Source: Lachnospiraceae bacterium (lineage in GTDB: Bacteria > Bacillota > Clostridia > Lachnospirales > Lachnospiraceae). Taken from it: a stretch of 36,636 nucleotides of DNA. The notes below the pieces were generated by a model. The model worked only from the letters and a program-made list of their open reading frames with translations, was not told where the DNA came from and searched no databases. Positions within the stretch are counted from its first letter, which is position 1; the number at the start of each line of letters is the position of its first letter. The stretch lies in contig JAFYBE010000022.1 in NCBI GenBank assembly GCA_017540355.1, forward strand, positions 1 through 36,636, written 5' to 3'. This document shows, one piece after another, positions 24,075 to 32,290 of this stretch. The position numbers and the translations under genes were made by a program.

Positions 24075-24992
24075 CTACTTCTTATATCTCTTGGAATAAA
24101 GCACAGTCATAAGGAACATGCTTGCAATGATCATGGCTGTGATATACAGAACCATTCCGCTTACCTCCATACCGTTGCCGAACATCTTGGCATTAAAAGT
24201 AAATATATCCTTGATTGCGTTTACAAAGGCACCGTTATCCAGTCCGCCTATGCTCTCATCTATATGATTAAGCACTCCGCCTAACAATACATTCCTTAAG
24301 AGTATCGTTATATGAGATCCGGGGAAGATATTGCATACGGTCTGCACTTTGTCAGAGAATGCCGATATCGGAATATATGCGCCAATCACAAAACCTGAGA
24401 CTGCCGATAAGATACCGAAGAATGCTCCGCATGCCGATGAAGTCTTAAAAAGCGGGACAACTGTCATAAACAGCGCCGTAGATGAGATACATCCGAAAGC
24501 AATTACAGCGTAAGCCGCAAGTACGCCTGCTGCAGTCATATGAACATTTCCTGTCATATTAAGTGCGATCAGACTTATAGTCAAAAGGAAGCCCGTCATA
24601 AGAATAGCGCACACTCCCGATGCACTGAAATACGAGAGAACTATCTGCCATCTTTTAATCGGGGTTGCGAGTATATCCTGATCTACATTGTTCTCCCTGT
24701 CATTTACTACCGTTGATAAACAGTTAAAAGGCACGGTGATCATGGCCGAACCGAGGATGCCTGTTAAGAGTATGATGCTTGTCATCATGTCCAAATCATT
24801 GGCATCTATCTTATCCTTAAGCATAGGGACCGTTCCTATCACATCATCTATTGCACTTATAAATGTGCTCTTTAAAAACAGCAGATACAGAGCAAATACT
24901 ATAATTGAAGTAAGCAGTGAAAACAGCACGGACTGTTTATCTTTAAAATATACCAGTATATTTCTCTTGGTTAATCCTAAATACATTCTCAT
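24075..24992 (-). CDS. ABC-2 type transporter permease
   Basis: The protein (305 aa) has about six membrane segments and the ABC-2 layout, with a long loop between the first two segments and NVDQDILATPIKRWQIVLSY after the second, as in the ABC-2 coupling region. It is the membrane part of an exporter powered by the ATPase encoded upstream, with which it overlaps by four bases (ATGA). Such pairs export drugs, antibiotics or polymers. The LytTR and DUF3021 genes further upstream suggest it is an inducible exporter. Confidence 0.87.
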   Translation of the reverse strand: MRMYLGLTKRNILVYFKDKQSVLFSLLTSIIVFALYLLFLKSTFISAIDDVIGTVPMLKDKIDANDLDMMTSIILLTGILGSAMITVPFNCLSTVVNDRENNVDQDILATPIKRWQIVLSYFSASGVCAILMTGFLLTISLIALNMTGNVHMTAAGVLAAYAVIAFGCISSTALFMTVVPLFKTSSACGAFFGILSAVSGFVIGAYIPISAFSDKVQTVCNIFPGSHITILLRNVLLGGVLNHIDESIGGLDNGAFVNAIKDIFTFNAKMFGNGMEVSGMVLYITAMIIASMFLMTVLYSKRYKK

Positions 24993-25891
24993 GCTTCCAT
25001 CTCCCTTCCCGTAAGATTAAGGAATACATCATCCATCGATCCCTTAATTACTTCATAGTCAACTATCTTGGACCTGTTCTCATATAACATATCCGTTACC
25101 AAATCGGTAAATTTTATGTTGTAATGGTCCGCCTCATAGGTCCAGTCATGTCCTTTTAAGATTCTCTCAGACTCATCGGATTTACCCGTATACCATATAA
25201 GCTTTGATGAAGCATATCTGCTCTTAAGCTCCGAAGGCGAGCCCGATGCGATTATATGACCTTTCTCTAGTATCTTTACATTATCTGCGTCCGCTGTCTC
25301 TTCCATATAATGAGTGGTTAAGAATATCGTCAGATTCTTCTCCTTCTTAAGTGTCCTTATATGATCCCAAACCATCTTGCGGGATTTCGGATCAAGACCG
25401 GTTGTCGGCTCATCTAAGAACAATATCTTAGGCTCATTGATAAGCGCTCTGACTATATCGACCCTTCTTCTCTGACCGCCGGATAATCTCTCATATTTTC
25501 TGTTCCAGATATCCGCTATCTCAAAGCTCTCCATATACGGTTCCAGGCGCCCTTTAATCTCTGATTTGCTTAATCCGTAGTAGGCCCCTCTGGTCATCAG
25601 ATTCTCTCCGACCGTAAGTTTCTTATCAAGTACCGAATTCTGGAAAACTATGCCTATCAGCTTTCTTATCTCATCATCCTCTTTGGAAAGCTCGTGACCG
25701 AACACCCTTATGTCTCCCGATGTCTTGCTTAAGATGGTACATAGGATATTGATCGTCGTTGACTTGCCGGCACCGTTCTCTCCCAAGAAAGCAAACAGTT
25801 CGCCCTCTTTGACATCAAATGATATTCCGTCCACTGCCGTGAAGCTGTCATATTTCTTAGTCAGGTTATTAACCATTATTGCATTCTGCAT
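24989..25891 (-). CDS. ABC transporter ATP-binding protein
   Basis: The protein (300 aa) is a DrrA-like ABC ATPase: Walker A GENGAGKST, signature LSGGQRRRVDIVRAL, Walker B ILFLDEPTTGLD and switch LTTHYMEET. A C-terminal extension of about 80 residues follows the ATPase core. The frame stays open upstream to 26011, but AGGAGG lies six bases before 25891 and the extra N-terminus does not look like protein, so 25891 is used. It pairs with the permease at 24075. Confidence 0.93.
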   Translation of the reverse strand: MQNAIMVNNLTKKYDSFTAVDGISFDVKEGELFAFLGENGAGKSTTINILCTILSKTSGDIRVFGHELSKEDDEIRKLIGIVFQNSVLDKKLTVGENLMTRGAYYGLSKSEIKGRLEPYMESFEIADIWNRKYERLSGGQRRRVDIVRALINEPKILFLDEPTTGLDPKSRKMVWDHIRTLKKEKNLTIFLTTHYMEETADADNVKILEKGHIIASGSPSELKSRYASSKLIWYTGKSDESERILKGHDWTYEADHYNIKFTDLVTDMLYENRSKIVDYEVIKGSMDDVFLNLTGREMEA

Positions 25892-25960
25892 TTTTAACCT
25901 CCTGTGTTTAAGTTGTCCTCTCAGGCACATATATATCACAGGATTTTTTGCAATAAAAGA

Positions 25961-25999
25961 GCAACTCAACCAACATGCATAAACATGTGACCAAGTTGC
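25961..25999. promoter_or_regulatory. Candidate operator upstream of the ABC transporter
   Basis: GCAACT (25961-25966) and AGTTGC (25994-25999) form a perfect 6-bp inverted repeat, with CAACATG and CATGT segments inside. It lies about 70 bases before the transporter start, just after the DUF3021 and LytTR genes, so the LytTR protein is the natural candidate to bind here. No clear -35/-10 pair is seen in the 154-base gap. Confidence 0.35.
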
Positions 26000-26045
26000 A
26001 TAATTCAGCAAAAATATATGCTCTAAACTATCAACAGTCCGTCAA

Positions 26046-26480
26046 TTACTCCTCATCCCTTATCTCATCTATGGCTTTATTAATCATCTTCTCATCATTC
26101 TTAAACATCCATATACTGTATACCCAGACGCATACATATATAATCACATACAGCATGACTATAAACAGATATTCTCTTAAGTTCGTATACCACCTGAATA
26201 TATATCCGCATAAGCTGACGATTCCGTAAACGAGGACAAAATGTATTCCTTTCGTCACATACTCATTGACCTTCTTATTATCATCTTCCCTATACAGAAT
26301 AAGTGATGCCAATGCGCATAAGAATCCCGCTATTATCATCGATATGGGAATATACCACTGCCAGTTGACCATATACTCTCCGTTTAAGAAATATAAGACA
26401 ACCGTTCTTATTCCCATAGCAAACAATATGCCCGTAGATATCATCAATGTCTGATTATATATAAGCTTAACCTTGTTCAT
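26046..26480 (-). CDS. DUF3021 family membrane protein
   Basis: The protein (144 aa) has four membrane segments (about 13-33, 43-62, 78-95, 102-125) and a charged tail, matching DUF3021. In Firmicutes these are regularly encoded next to a LytTR regulator and may hold it at the membrane or inhibit it; no function has been proved to my knowledge. GGAGG precedes the start. It lies 14 bases after the LytTR gene and before the ABC exporter genes. Confidence 0.8.
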   Translation of the reverse strand: MNKVKLIYNQTLMISTGILFAMGIRTVVLYFLNGEYMVNWQWYIPISMIIAGFLCALASLILYREDDNKKVNEYVTKGIHFVLVYGIVSLCGYIFRWYTNLREYLFIVMLYVIIYVCVWVYSIWMFKNDEKMINKAIDEIRDEE

Positions 26481-26494
26481 ATTAAAGTCCTCCG

Positions 26495-26929
26495 TCAGAC
26501 TCCCAGCTTATTCTTAAGATCCTTAACATATCCCCTGGATATGATAATTCTCTCACCGTTAAGCAGTTCAACGCTCATCCTGGCATTTAATTCCGCTCTT
26601 ACCGACCTGATCTTTCTGATATTGACTATCATGGCCTTTGAACATCTGAGGAAATTAAAACCAAGGATGTCTTCAAGCTCATACAACCTGTATTTGGTCT
26701 CGAAGCAATCACCCTTGGTATATACATATGTCCTCTTATCAACCGATTCAATATAGTAAATCAAATCGGTTCTGATCATAAGCGTGTCATTCCCCGAACT
26801 GACAGCTATTCCCGCAGCATTATCCCTAAGGATATCGACCGCACTTTTGATGCTGTCCGTCATCTTAACGGCAGTTATGATTGCGCTTTCTTCTTCTGTT
26901 GTCTTAGCCTGCCTGATCTCAACTTTCAT
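26495..26929 (-). CDS. LytTR-family DNA-binding regulator
   Basis: The protein (144 aa) has a short N-terminal part without a receiver domain, then a LytTR DNA-binding domain (about 45-142). Its beta-strand motifs are DLIYYIESVDKRTYVYT and FLRCSKAMIVNIRKIRSV, ending in ERIIISRGYVKDLK. It therefore is not a two-component response regulator. LytTR/DUF3021 pairs are thought to control neighbouring genes including themselves, and the ABC exporter is the likely target. The ribosome binding site is weak; a 94-aa gene ends four bases upstream. Confidence 0.9.
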   Translation of the reverse strand: MKVEIRQAKTTEEESAIITAVKMTDSIKSAVDILRDNAAGIAVSSGNDTLMIRTDLIYYIESVDKRTYVYTKGDCFETKYRLYELEDILGFNFLRCSKAMIVNIRKIRSVRAELNARMSVELLNGERIIISRGYVKDLKNKLGV

Positions 26930-26933
26930 TTAC

Positions 26934-27218
26934 TCAACCGAAATGTGTTTTAACGCCTATCTGTCTTAAATGTTCCTTGTATCTTTTATATGCCTCTTTT
27001 GCTTTTTCAGGCGTAGAGAAGTACTTCCCGTCGCTTCTGTCGACCACCTTCACCGGCACGGGAAAGGTCTTAAGTGACTGGATTGAATCCACTTTGATCA
27101 TGTAATAATTGCCCTTGGGAAGGTCTCTGCTCCCATCGGACTGCATACTGGACATAACCGTATAAGAATCCCCCGACCGCTCATAATCGATGTAATAAAG
27201 CTTATCTCCCGGTTTCAT
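26934..27218 (-). CDS. Hypothetical protein, 94 aa
   Basis: A small soluble protein with no membrane segment or signal peptide, rich in Lys and Tyr. It begins MKPGDKLYYIDYER and has a helical C-terminal part (TPEKAKEAYKRYKEHLRQIG). I do not recognise a family. It has an excellent ribosome binding site (AAGGAGGAG). It lies between tatD (20 bases upstream) and the LytTR gene (four bases downstream), so it is co-transcribed with one or both. Confidence 0.7.
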   Translation of the reverse strand: MKPGDKLYYIDYERSGDSYTVMSSMQSDGSRDLPKGNYYMIKVDSIQSLKTFPVPVKVVDRSDGKYFSTPEKAKEAYKRYKEHLRQIGVKTHFG

Positions 27219-27238
27219 TATGCTCCTCCTTGTTCAAT

Positions 27239-28018
27239 CTATTTGTTAAAGAACAGCTTTCTTGCATTTTTATATGTCTGATCAAGTACTTTATGATAGG
27301 GCACATCCTTGATTGCTGCGATCTTCTCCGCAATTAACGGGATGTACAGCGAACTGTTGCGCTCTCCTCTGTGAGGTGTCGGTGCGAGATACGGACAATC
27401 CGTCTCAAGCAATATCCTGTCAAGAGGTATCTCCTGCACTGCCTCAACCAGCTTCCTTGCATTGGAAAAAGTGATTACTCCTCCTATTCCGAAATAGTAC
27501 CCCAGTTTAAGAAGCTCTGCTGCGGTCTCTGCACTGTATGAATAGCAGTGCATCACTCCCGGAATATCCCTGGCAACATTGCTTTTAAGGATCTTCATTG
27601 TATCCTCTGTGGCATCTCTTGAGTGAATGACCACCGGCTTATTAAGCTGCCTTGCAAGCATAAGCTGTCGCTCAAACCAGTCTTTCTGAACATCCTTGGC
27701 CGGCTCATCATAGTGATAATCAAGTCCTATCTCACCGATAGCCAAAACCTTAGGGCGTCTGGCAACTTCTCTTACATGCTGGAATGTATTCTCATTTAAT
27801 TCTTCAACTTCACTCGGATGTATGCCTATAGCGGCGTATACGTGCTCATATTGCTGCGTAAGTTCATATGTCGTGTCCACACTTTTTAAATCGGAAGCGA
27901 TATTCATTATATAGGCATAACCTTCGTCCGCAAGCTGTCTTAACAGCTCATCCCTGTCGTCGTCAAAGGCTTTGTCATCATAATGTGCGTGGGATTCGAA
28001 AATCCTTATTTCCCTCAT
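27239..28018 (-). CDS. tatD: TatD family metal-dependent DNase
   Basis: The protein (259 aa) is a TIM-barrel hydrolase of the TatD/YcfH family. Metal ligands are visible: His10 and His12 in ESHAHYDD, Glu in AIGEIGLDYH, His in VVIHSRD, His in VMHCYSY and Asp in LLETDCPYLAP. Members are 3'-5' exonucleases linked to DNA repair; other hydrolase substrates are proposed. AGGAG precedes the start by ten bases. It is divergent from tRNA-Lys and shares the promoter region with it. Confidence 0.92.
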   Translation of the reverse strand: MREIRIFESHAHYDDKAFDDDRDELLRQLADEGYAYIMNIASDLKSVDTTYELTQQYEHVYAAIGIHPSEVEELNENTFQHVREVARRPKVLAIGEIGLDYHYDEPAKDVQKDWFERQLMLARQLNKPVVIHSRDATEDTMKILKSNVARDIPGVMHCYSYSAETAAELLKLGYYFGIGGVITFSNARKLVEAVQEIPLDRILLETDCPYLAPTPHRGERNSSLYIPLIAEKIAAIKDVPYHKVLDQTYKNARKLFFNK

Positions 28019-28052
28019 TGTGAGATTACTCCTATTTTTCTTTAAAAAGTGC

Positions 28053-28081
28053 TTGCTTTTCTAAAAAACTTATAATATAAT
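28053..28081 (+). promoter_or_regulatory. Promoter for tRNA-Lys
   Basis: -35 TTGCTT (28053-28058), 17-base spacer, perfect -10 TATAAT (28076-28081). Transcription would start near 28088, about 37 bases before the tRNA. The same AT-rich segment also has TTATAA on the other strand, which could serve tatD. Confidence 0.78.
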
Positions 28082-28124
28082 AACACTTGCGCTGCTAAGT
28101 AGCGTTAACATAAAGCGCATGAAA

Positions 28125-28197
28125 GCGCCTTTAGCTCAGTTGGTAGAGCACCTGACTCTTAATCAGGGTGTCCAGGGTTCGAGCCCCTGAAGGCGCA
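28125..28197 (+). tRNA. tRNA-Lys(CTT)
   Basis: A 73-base tRNA with acceptor stem GCGCCTT/AAGGCGC (28125-28131, 28190-28196) and discriminator A. D-arm contains AGCTCAGTTGGTAGAGC, anticodon CTT at 28158-28160 in a CTCTTAA loop, and T-arm GGGTTCGAGCCCC. CCA is not encoded. It reads AAG codons. Confidence 0.96.
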
Positions 28198-28223
28198 CTA
28201 AAGTATCGATTTTGTGGACATAG

Positions 28224-28248
28224 AGCCATGGGGTCGGTGCTTTTTTTT
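28224..28248 (+). terminator. Weak possible terminator of tRNA-Lys
   Basis: A run of eight Ts (28241-28248) is preceded by a weak stem (GAGCC with GGTGC, one mismatch and one G-T pair). The T-run fits termination of the tRNA transcript; the stem is poor, so support is limited. Confidence 0.35.
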
Positions 28249-28283
28249 CGCCTTGCTGCACGGTTTCGAAATTGATCTGCTCT

Positions 28284-28943
28284 TTACCCGTAAATCTCAG
28301 GTCCTCCGGGCAGCGGCTTAAATCTTTCGTCCGTCCTGCTGTAATACAGCCTTCCTTCATCTTCTATCGAAGCTCTCCCGTCTTTTACCTCTATAACGGA
28401 CACAGCGCAGTTATCAAGCTTGATCTTCCAGAATTCGTCAAGCGGTCTGTTAAGTATCCTGTTAAGAATCGTACGGTTCATGCATCCGTGACCGACGATA
28501 AGGATATTCTCATACTTGCCCTCAAGCGGCATGATCTCCTCATCCCAGAATTCGGCGGTTCTTTCGAATATCTCTTCGAAGGTCTCTCCGCCTTTTGGCG
28601 GAATATAATTATCCATATCAAATTCGAAGTTATATATGGGATTCGATGTCACTTCATCCCTGCGCGGAATCGGTCCGCCTTCACCCTCTCCGAAATTGAT
28701 CTCCAAAAGCCTTTTATCTGTAAGGATTTCCTGCTGCCTGTCTCTTCTTAAAATAAGAGCAGTCTCATATGCCCTGTTAAGCGGAGAGGAATAGATAAGA
28801 CCAAAGTCTATATCTTTAAGACCCTCTGCCGTCACCTCTGCGAGCTCTCTGCCTACATCATTAAGCTCTATATCTGACTGCCCCTGAAGCTTGTGTATTC
28901 TGTTCCAACCGGTCTCACCGTGTCTTACAAGATATATCTTCAT
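28284..28943 (-). CDS. Histidine phosphatase family protein
   Basis: The protein (219 aa) belongs to the phosphoglycerate mutase-like branch. The active-site motif is LVRHGETGWN (His8), with Arg in YSSPLNRAYETA, Glu in the NFGEGEGG region and a second His in ILIVGHGCMNR. It is a cytoplasmic phosphatase acting on small phosphate esters; the substrate is not clear. It is last in an operon with an aldehyde dehydrogenase (four-base ATGA overlap) and envelope genes, so a sugar or glycerol phosphate is possible, but that is inference. Confidence 0.88.
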   Translation of the reverse strand: MKIYLVRHGETGWNRIHKLQGQSDIELNDVGRELAEVTAEGLKDIDFGLIYSSPLNRAYETALILRRDRQQEILTDKRLLEINFGEGEGGPIPRRDEVTSNPIYNFEFDMDNYIPPKGGETFEEIFERTAEFWDEEIMPLEGKYENILIVGHGCMNRTILNRILNRPLDEFWKIKLDNCAVSVIEVKDGRASIEDEGRLYYSRTDERFKPLPGGPEIYG

Positions 28944-30307
28944 CTCATAACCCTGCGCAGTATAGCCATCTTATGCTCGCCATACGGCGGATATCTGAAG
29001 CCTATATCAACATTGCCTCTGACTTTAAGTATACTCTTCTCATGGGTAAACGTATCAAATCCCGCCTTACCGTGATAACTGCCCATTCCGCTTGTGCCTA
29101 CTCCGCCGAAAGGCAGATTCTCATTGCCCATATGCATAACACAGTCATTGATACAACCGCCTCCGAATGACAGACTCCTAATCAGTTCATCCGCCGACTC
29201 CGTATCCTCTGTGAATATATAACAGGCCAAAGGCTTCGGACGCCTCTTAAGGATGGCAATCATCTCTTCCCTGTCATCATATCCGATTACGGGAAGAATC
29301 GGTCCGAATATCTCATTCCTCATGATATCGCTGTCAAATGTCGCCTCGGTAAAAATTGCAGGCTCTATTCTCATCTGATTGTCGTCACATCTTCCGCCTA
29401 TCACGCCGGACGCCTTATCGATCAGATTCTTAAGCCTCATATAATGATGAAGGTTGATTATTCTCGGATAGTCATTATTGGTGAAAGGATCACCGATAAA
29501 TTCCTTGGCATACTTTGTAAGCGCATCAATAAGCTGCTGCTTGATCCTGACAGGTACCAAAACATAGTCCGGAGCAACACATGTCTGTCCGGCATTAAGT
29601 ATCTTGCCCCACATAATCTTGCGCGCTGCAACATCGAGGTCTGCCGTCTCATCAATAATACAGGGACTCTTGCCGCCAAGCTCCAAAGTAACGGGAGTCA
29701 GGTTATCAGCCGCCGCTCTCATAACAGTCTTGCCGACACGTTCGCTGCCCGTAAAGAATATGTAATCAAACTTCTTGCTTAAAATCTCATCGTAGGATAT
29801 GACTTCGTCTATTGCATATACATAATTTCTGTCGAATGTACTGTTAATTATGTCAACCACTGCTCCCGATGTGTTCGGACTGTTCTTGGAAGTCTTGACT
29901 ACCGCACAGTTACCGGCCGCAATGGCTCCGATAAGAGGTGCCATGGACAGATAGAAAGGATAATTCCAGGGTGCCATTATAAGAGCCACACCATAGGGCT
30001 CCTTAACTATCATACTCTTAGCAGGAAATAACGCCTTGGAAGTCTTGACCTTCACCGGTCTGCTCCATGCGTCGAGATTCTTGATTGCAAACTTTATAGC
30101 GCCGATTACCAGACTGACCTCGGTCATGTAAGCTTCCTGCTCAGCCTTGTTCAGATCCTGCTTAAGCGCCGTATATATAGCCGGCTCATTCTCAGATATG
30201 GAATCCAAAAGCTTCTCCAGACTGTTCTTACGAAAAAGAATGTCCTTCGTAGCGTTGGTATAGAAAAACTCCCTCTGGGAACGAACAATTGACTCCAAGT
30301 CTATCAT
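28940..30307 (-). CDS. Aldehyde dehydrogenase family protein
   Basis: The protein (455 aa) oxidises aldehydes to acids with NAD(P)+. The active-site Glu209 lies in TLELGGKSPCI and Cys243 in NAGQTCVAPDY; MAPWNYPFYLS and FFTGSERVGK are also typical. The class-3 type layout, ending with a hydrophobic region (FRYPPYGEHKMAILRR), suggests fatty or aromatic aldehyde substrates. The start at 30307 (ATG, GAGG upstream) is preferred over the GTG at 30319 that overlaps the previous stop, which has a weak ribosome binding site. It sits between the GT-C-like protein and the histidine phosphatase. Confidence 0.92.
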   Translation of the reverse strand: MIDLESIVRSQREFFYTNATKDILFRKNSLEKLLDSISENEPAIYTALKQDLNKAEQEAYMTEVSLVIGAIKFAIKNLDAWSRPVKVKTSKALFPAKSMIVKEPYGVALIMAPWNYPFYLSMAPLIGAIAAGNCAVVKTSKNSPNTSGAVVDIINSTFDRNYVYAIDEVISYDEILSKKFDYIFFTGSERVGKTVMRAAADNLTPVTLELGGKSPCIIDETADLDVAARKIMWGKILNAGQTCVAPDYVLVPVRIKQQLIDALTKYAKEFIGDPFTNNDYPRIINLHHYMRLKNLIDKASGVIGGRCDDNQMRIEPAIFTEATFDSDIMRNEIFGPILPVIGYDDREEMIAILKRRPKPLACYIFTEDTESADELIRSLSFGGGCINDCVMHMGNENLPFGGVGTSGMGSYHGKAGFDTFTHEKSILKVRGNVDIGFRYPPYGEHKMAILRRVMR

Positions 30308-30315
30308 TGTTGTCC

Positions 30316-32283
30316 TCACTTACCGCAAGTGTTGTATTCAAACCCTTTGATCTGCAGTAATCCCTCTCCCGTCTTCTTAACGACGAAACTGTATGCACCG
30401 CTTTCGGGAAAATCATACTGCTCTGTGTTGTTCTCGGGCTTTAAGACGATTGTATCAACAAGCGAACCATCTTTATATAATTCTACCACAGACTCTGCTT
30501 CCATGTCCTGTGAATAATTGATAAACAATATACAGGGTATGGTTATATTTGTTTCAGGACTTATCAGAATGTCTCCCGATTCCGTACTGTTTAAATATCC
30601 GTTTTTATCTATCTCACCGTTTGTCTCATATCCCGGTGCTGTAGGAAGATCCGTTGTGTTCATTCCGTTAAGCATGCCGCTTAATCCGTCTATCGGATTA
30701 CTCTCCGACAGATAGATGTTGTAATTATATGCCTCACCCTTAAGCTCATAGTTATCCTTAATATATGCGGGGCAGGCTGCAAACTCATCTTCTGTGGCAA
30801 TTATCACATTACGGTCCGAATATGCACTCCTGTCCATATCGGAATAATAAAAGTCGTGATTGACAACCTCTCCCGTAGTCGGCACATAGGTCTCGTATAC
30901 TCTTGTCCTGTCGGCCACTCTTAACCACTCGGTACCGTAACCGCTTTCAAATACCGAAAACGCGGTATCGACATCATTATCTTCCATAAATGAAATAACC
31001 GCTCCGTTCACGGCCTTGGAATAATCTTCTCTGTGGAAATACTGTCTTGAACCCCATAAAGCCTGATAGAGATTTAAGATAAGGATTGTTCCCGTGATAA
31101 TGCATAAGAGCATGGTATTAAAGCCCGTTTTGTCAGGCTTGTCCGCAAATCTGCTTATACCGATGACAGCACATATCATTAAAGGAACCGCTCCCAATAT
31201 ATGATATCTCTGCTGTGAGCCGGAAATAAACAGAATAAAATAATTCCATAAGAATACCGTTATAAGCAACTGTTCGGCCGATATGGCGCATAAAACGGCG
31301 CCTTCCGCAGGGTCAGGTGCGAACATTTTTGCCATTGAACGCAGCCCGTAGAATAACACAATAACAAAGATAAATAAACGAATCACCGACATAACGGTTC
31401 CGAGAGACATTACGGGAATACTCTTCTCGGGGAAGACTCTGAACATCTCCATGAAATCCAAAAAGGTGGAGAAGAGATTGCTTCTTATCTCGGGAAGCGA
31501 TTTAATGACAGCTAGTTCGCTGTTGGGCTTGACGTTGTTAAGCTTGCTTATGATAACACCGGCCAGTGTTACAATTATTGCATTGACCGAGAAAATGAGC
31601 CTGTATACCGTATCCGTCCCTTTGCCGTTAAGCAAAAGCGTTACCGTCATATATATGATTACGGGGAAAATGCCGCAGATAAACACATATATCCCGCTCG
31701 ATATCGAAGTAATAAAAAGCAGGATGAAGAATAAAACCGCGAGGCTGATTGTCGATACGCTTTTCCTTTCCTTAGACGGGGTAAGCAAAAGCGTGATGAA
31801 CATAAGAGGTATTAAAACCTTGTGAGTGTAATGCTCAGCGCCGATAAAAAGCATGTTGGAATAGCAGAGCATTCCGAAGTCATAGAGCGTGAAGATAAAT
31901 GTCGCCGCCAAAAGTCTGTATGTACGTGACAGATCTGTCAGTTTTAAAAGCTTTAATAAAACAACAGCCCACAAAGCAATGTTAAGCAAATTGGCGATCG
32001 CATAAGAAAGCATCAGATTGCCTGTCAGTATATACAAAGGTATGGCAAAGATTGCGCTGTGATCAAGCTCCGCCGTGGTAATGTAATTCCAGTACGGAAG
32101 AAAAAACGTGCGCTTATCGCCCATCTCAGCTACATGCCTTAAGACTCTCGCAAAATCAACGTCAATGATGTCGCTTAATCTGAATATATTGGTATAGATC
32201 AAAAACAGAATCTCCAATGCCAAAACGCCGATAAGAGCATATTCCGTGATCTTAAGTAATCTGTCCCTGTTCTTTGCTATCAT
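30316..32283 (-). CDS. GT-C-like multi-pass membrane protein
   Basis: The protein (655 aa) has about a dozen membrane segments in residues 10-410 and an extracytoplasmic C-terminal domain of about 240 residues. The first loop carries acidic residues (DIIDVDFARVLRH, ELDHSAIF), as in GT-C glycosyltransferases that use lipid-linked sugars. Overall similarity to a named family is weak. The neighbours (SGNH lipoprotein, acyltransferase) support a role in surface polymer or lipid modification. It starts seven bases after the SGNH gene. Confidence 0.6.
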   Translation of the reverse strand: MIAKNRDRLLKITEYALIGVLALEILFLIYTNIFRLSDIIDVDFARVLRHVAEMGDKRTFFLPYWNYITTAELDHSAIFAIPLYILTGNLMLSYAIANLLNIALWAVVLLKLLKLTDLSRTYRLLAATFIFTLYDFGMLCYSNMLFIGAEHYTHKVLIPLMFITLLLTPSKERKSVSTISLAVLFFILLFITSISSGIYVFICGIFPVIIYMTVTLLLNGKGTDTVYRLIFSVNAIIVTLAGVIISKLNNVKPNSELAVIKSLPEIRSNLFSTFLDFMEMFRVFPEKSIPVMSLGTVMSVIRLFIFVIVLFYGLRSMAKMFAPDPAEGAVLCAISAEQLLITVFLWNYFILFISGSQQRYHILGAVPLMICAVIGISRFADKPDKTGFNTMLLCIITGTILILNLYQALWGSRQYFHREDYSKAVNGAVISFMEDNDVDTAFSVFESGYGTEWLRVADRTRVYETYVPTTGEVVNHDFYYSDMDRSAYSDRNVIIATEDEFAACPAYIKDNYELKGEAYNYNIYLSESNPIDGLSGMLNGMNTTDLPTAPGYETNGEIDKNGYLNSTESGDILISPETNITIPCILFINYSQDMEAESVVELYKDGSLVDTIVLKPENNTEQYDFPESGAYSFVVKKTGEGLLQIKGFEYNTCGK

Positions 32284-32290
32284 ATGATAC

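Noticed and set aside
25892-26011. N-terminal extension of the ABC ATPase to 26011
   Set aside because: The extension has no ribosome binding site and covers the candidate operator; an ideal AGGAGG lies before 25891.
28163-28360. Minus-strand open frame with LQGLEPWTP at its end
   Set aside because: The end of the frame is the antisense of tRNA-Lys; this peptide pattern appears wherever a tRNA T-arm is read backwards. It also overlaps the histidine phosphatase gene.
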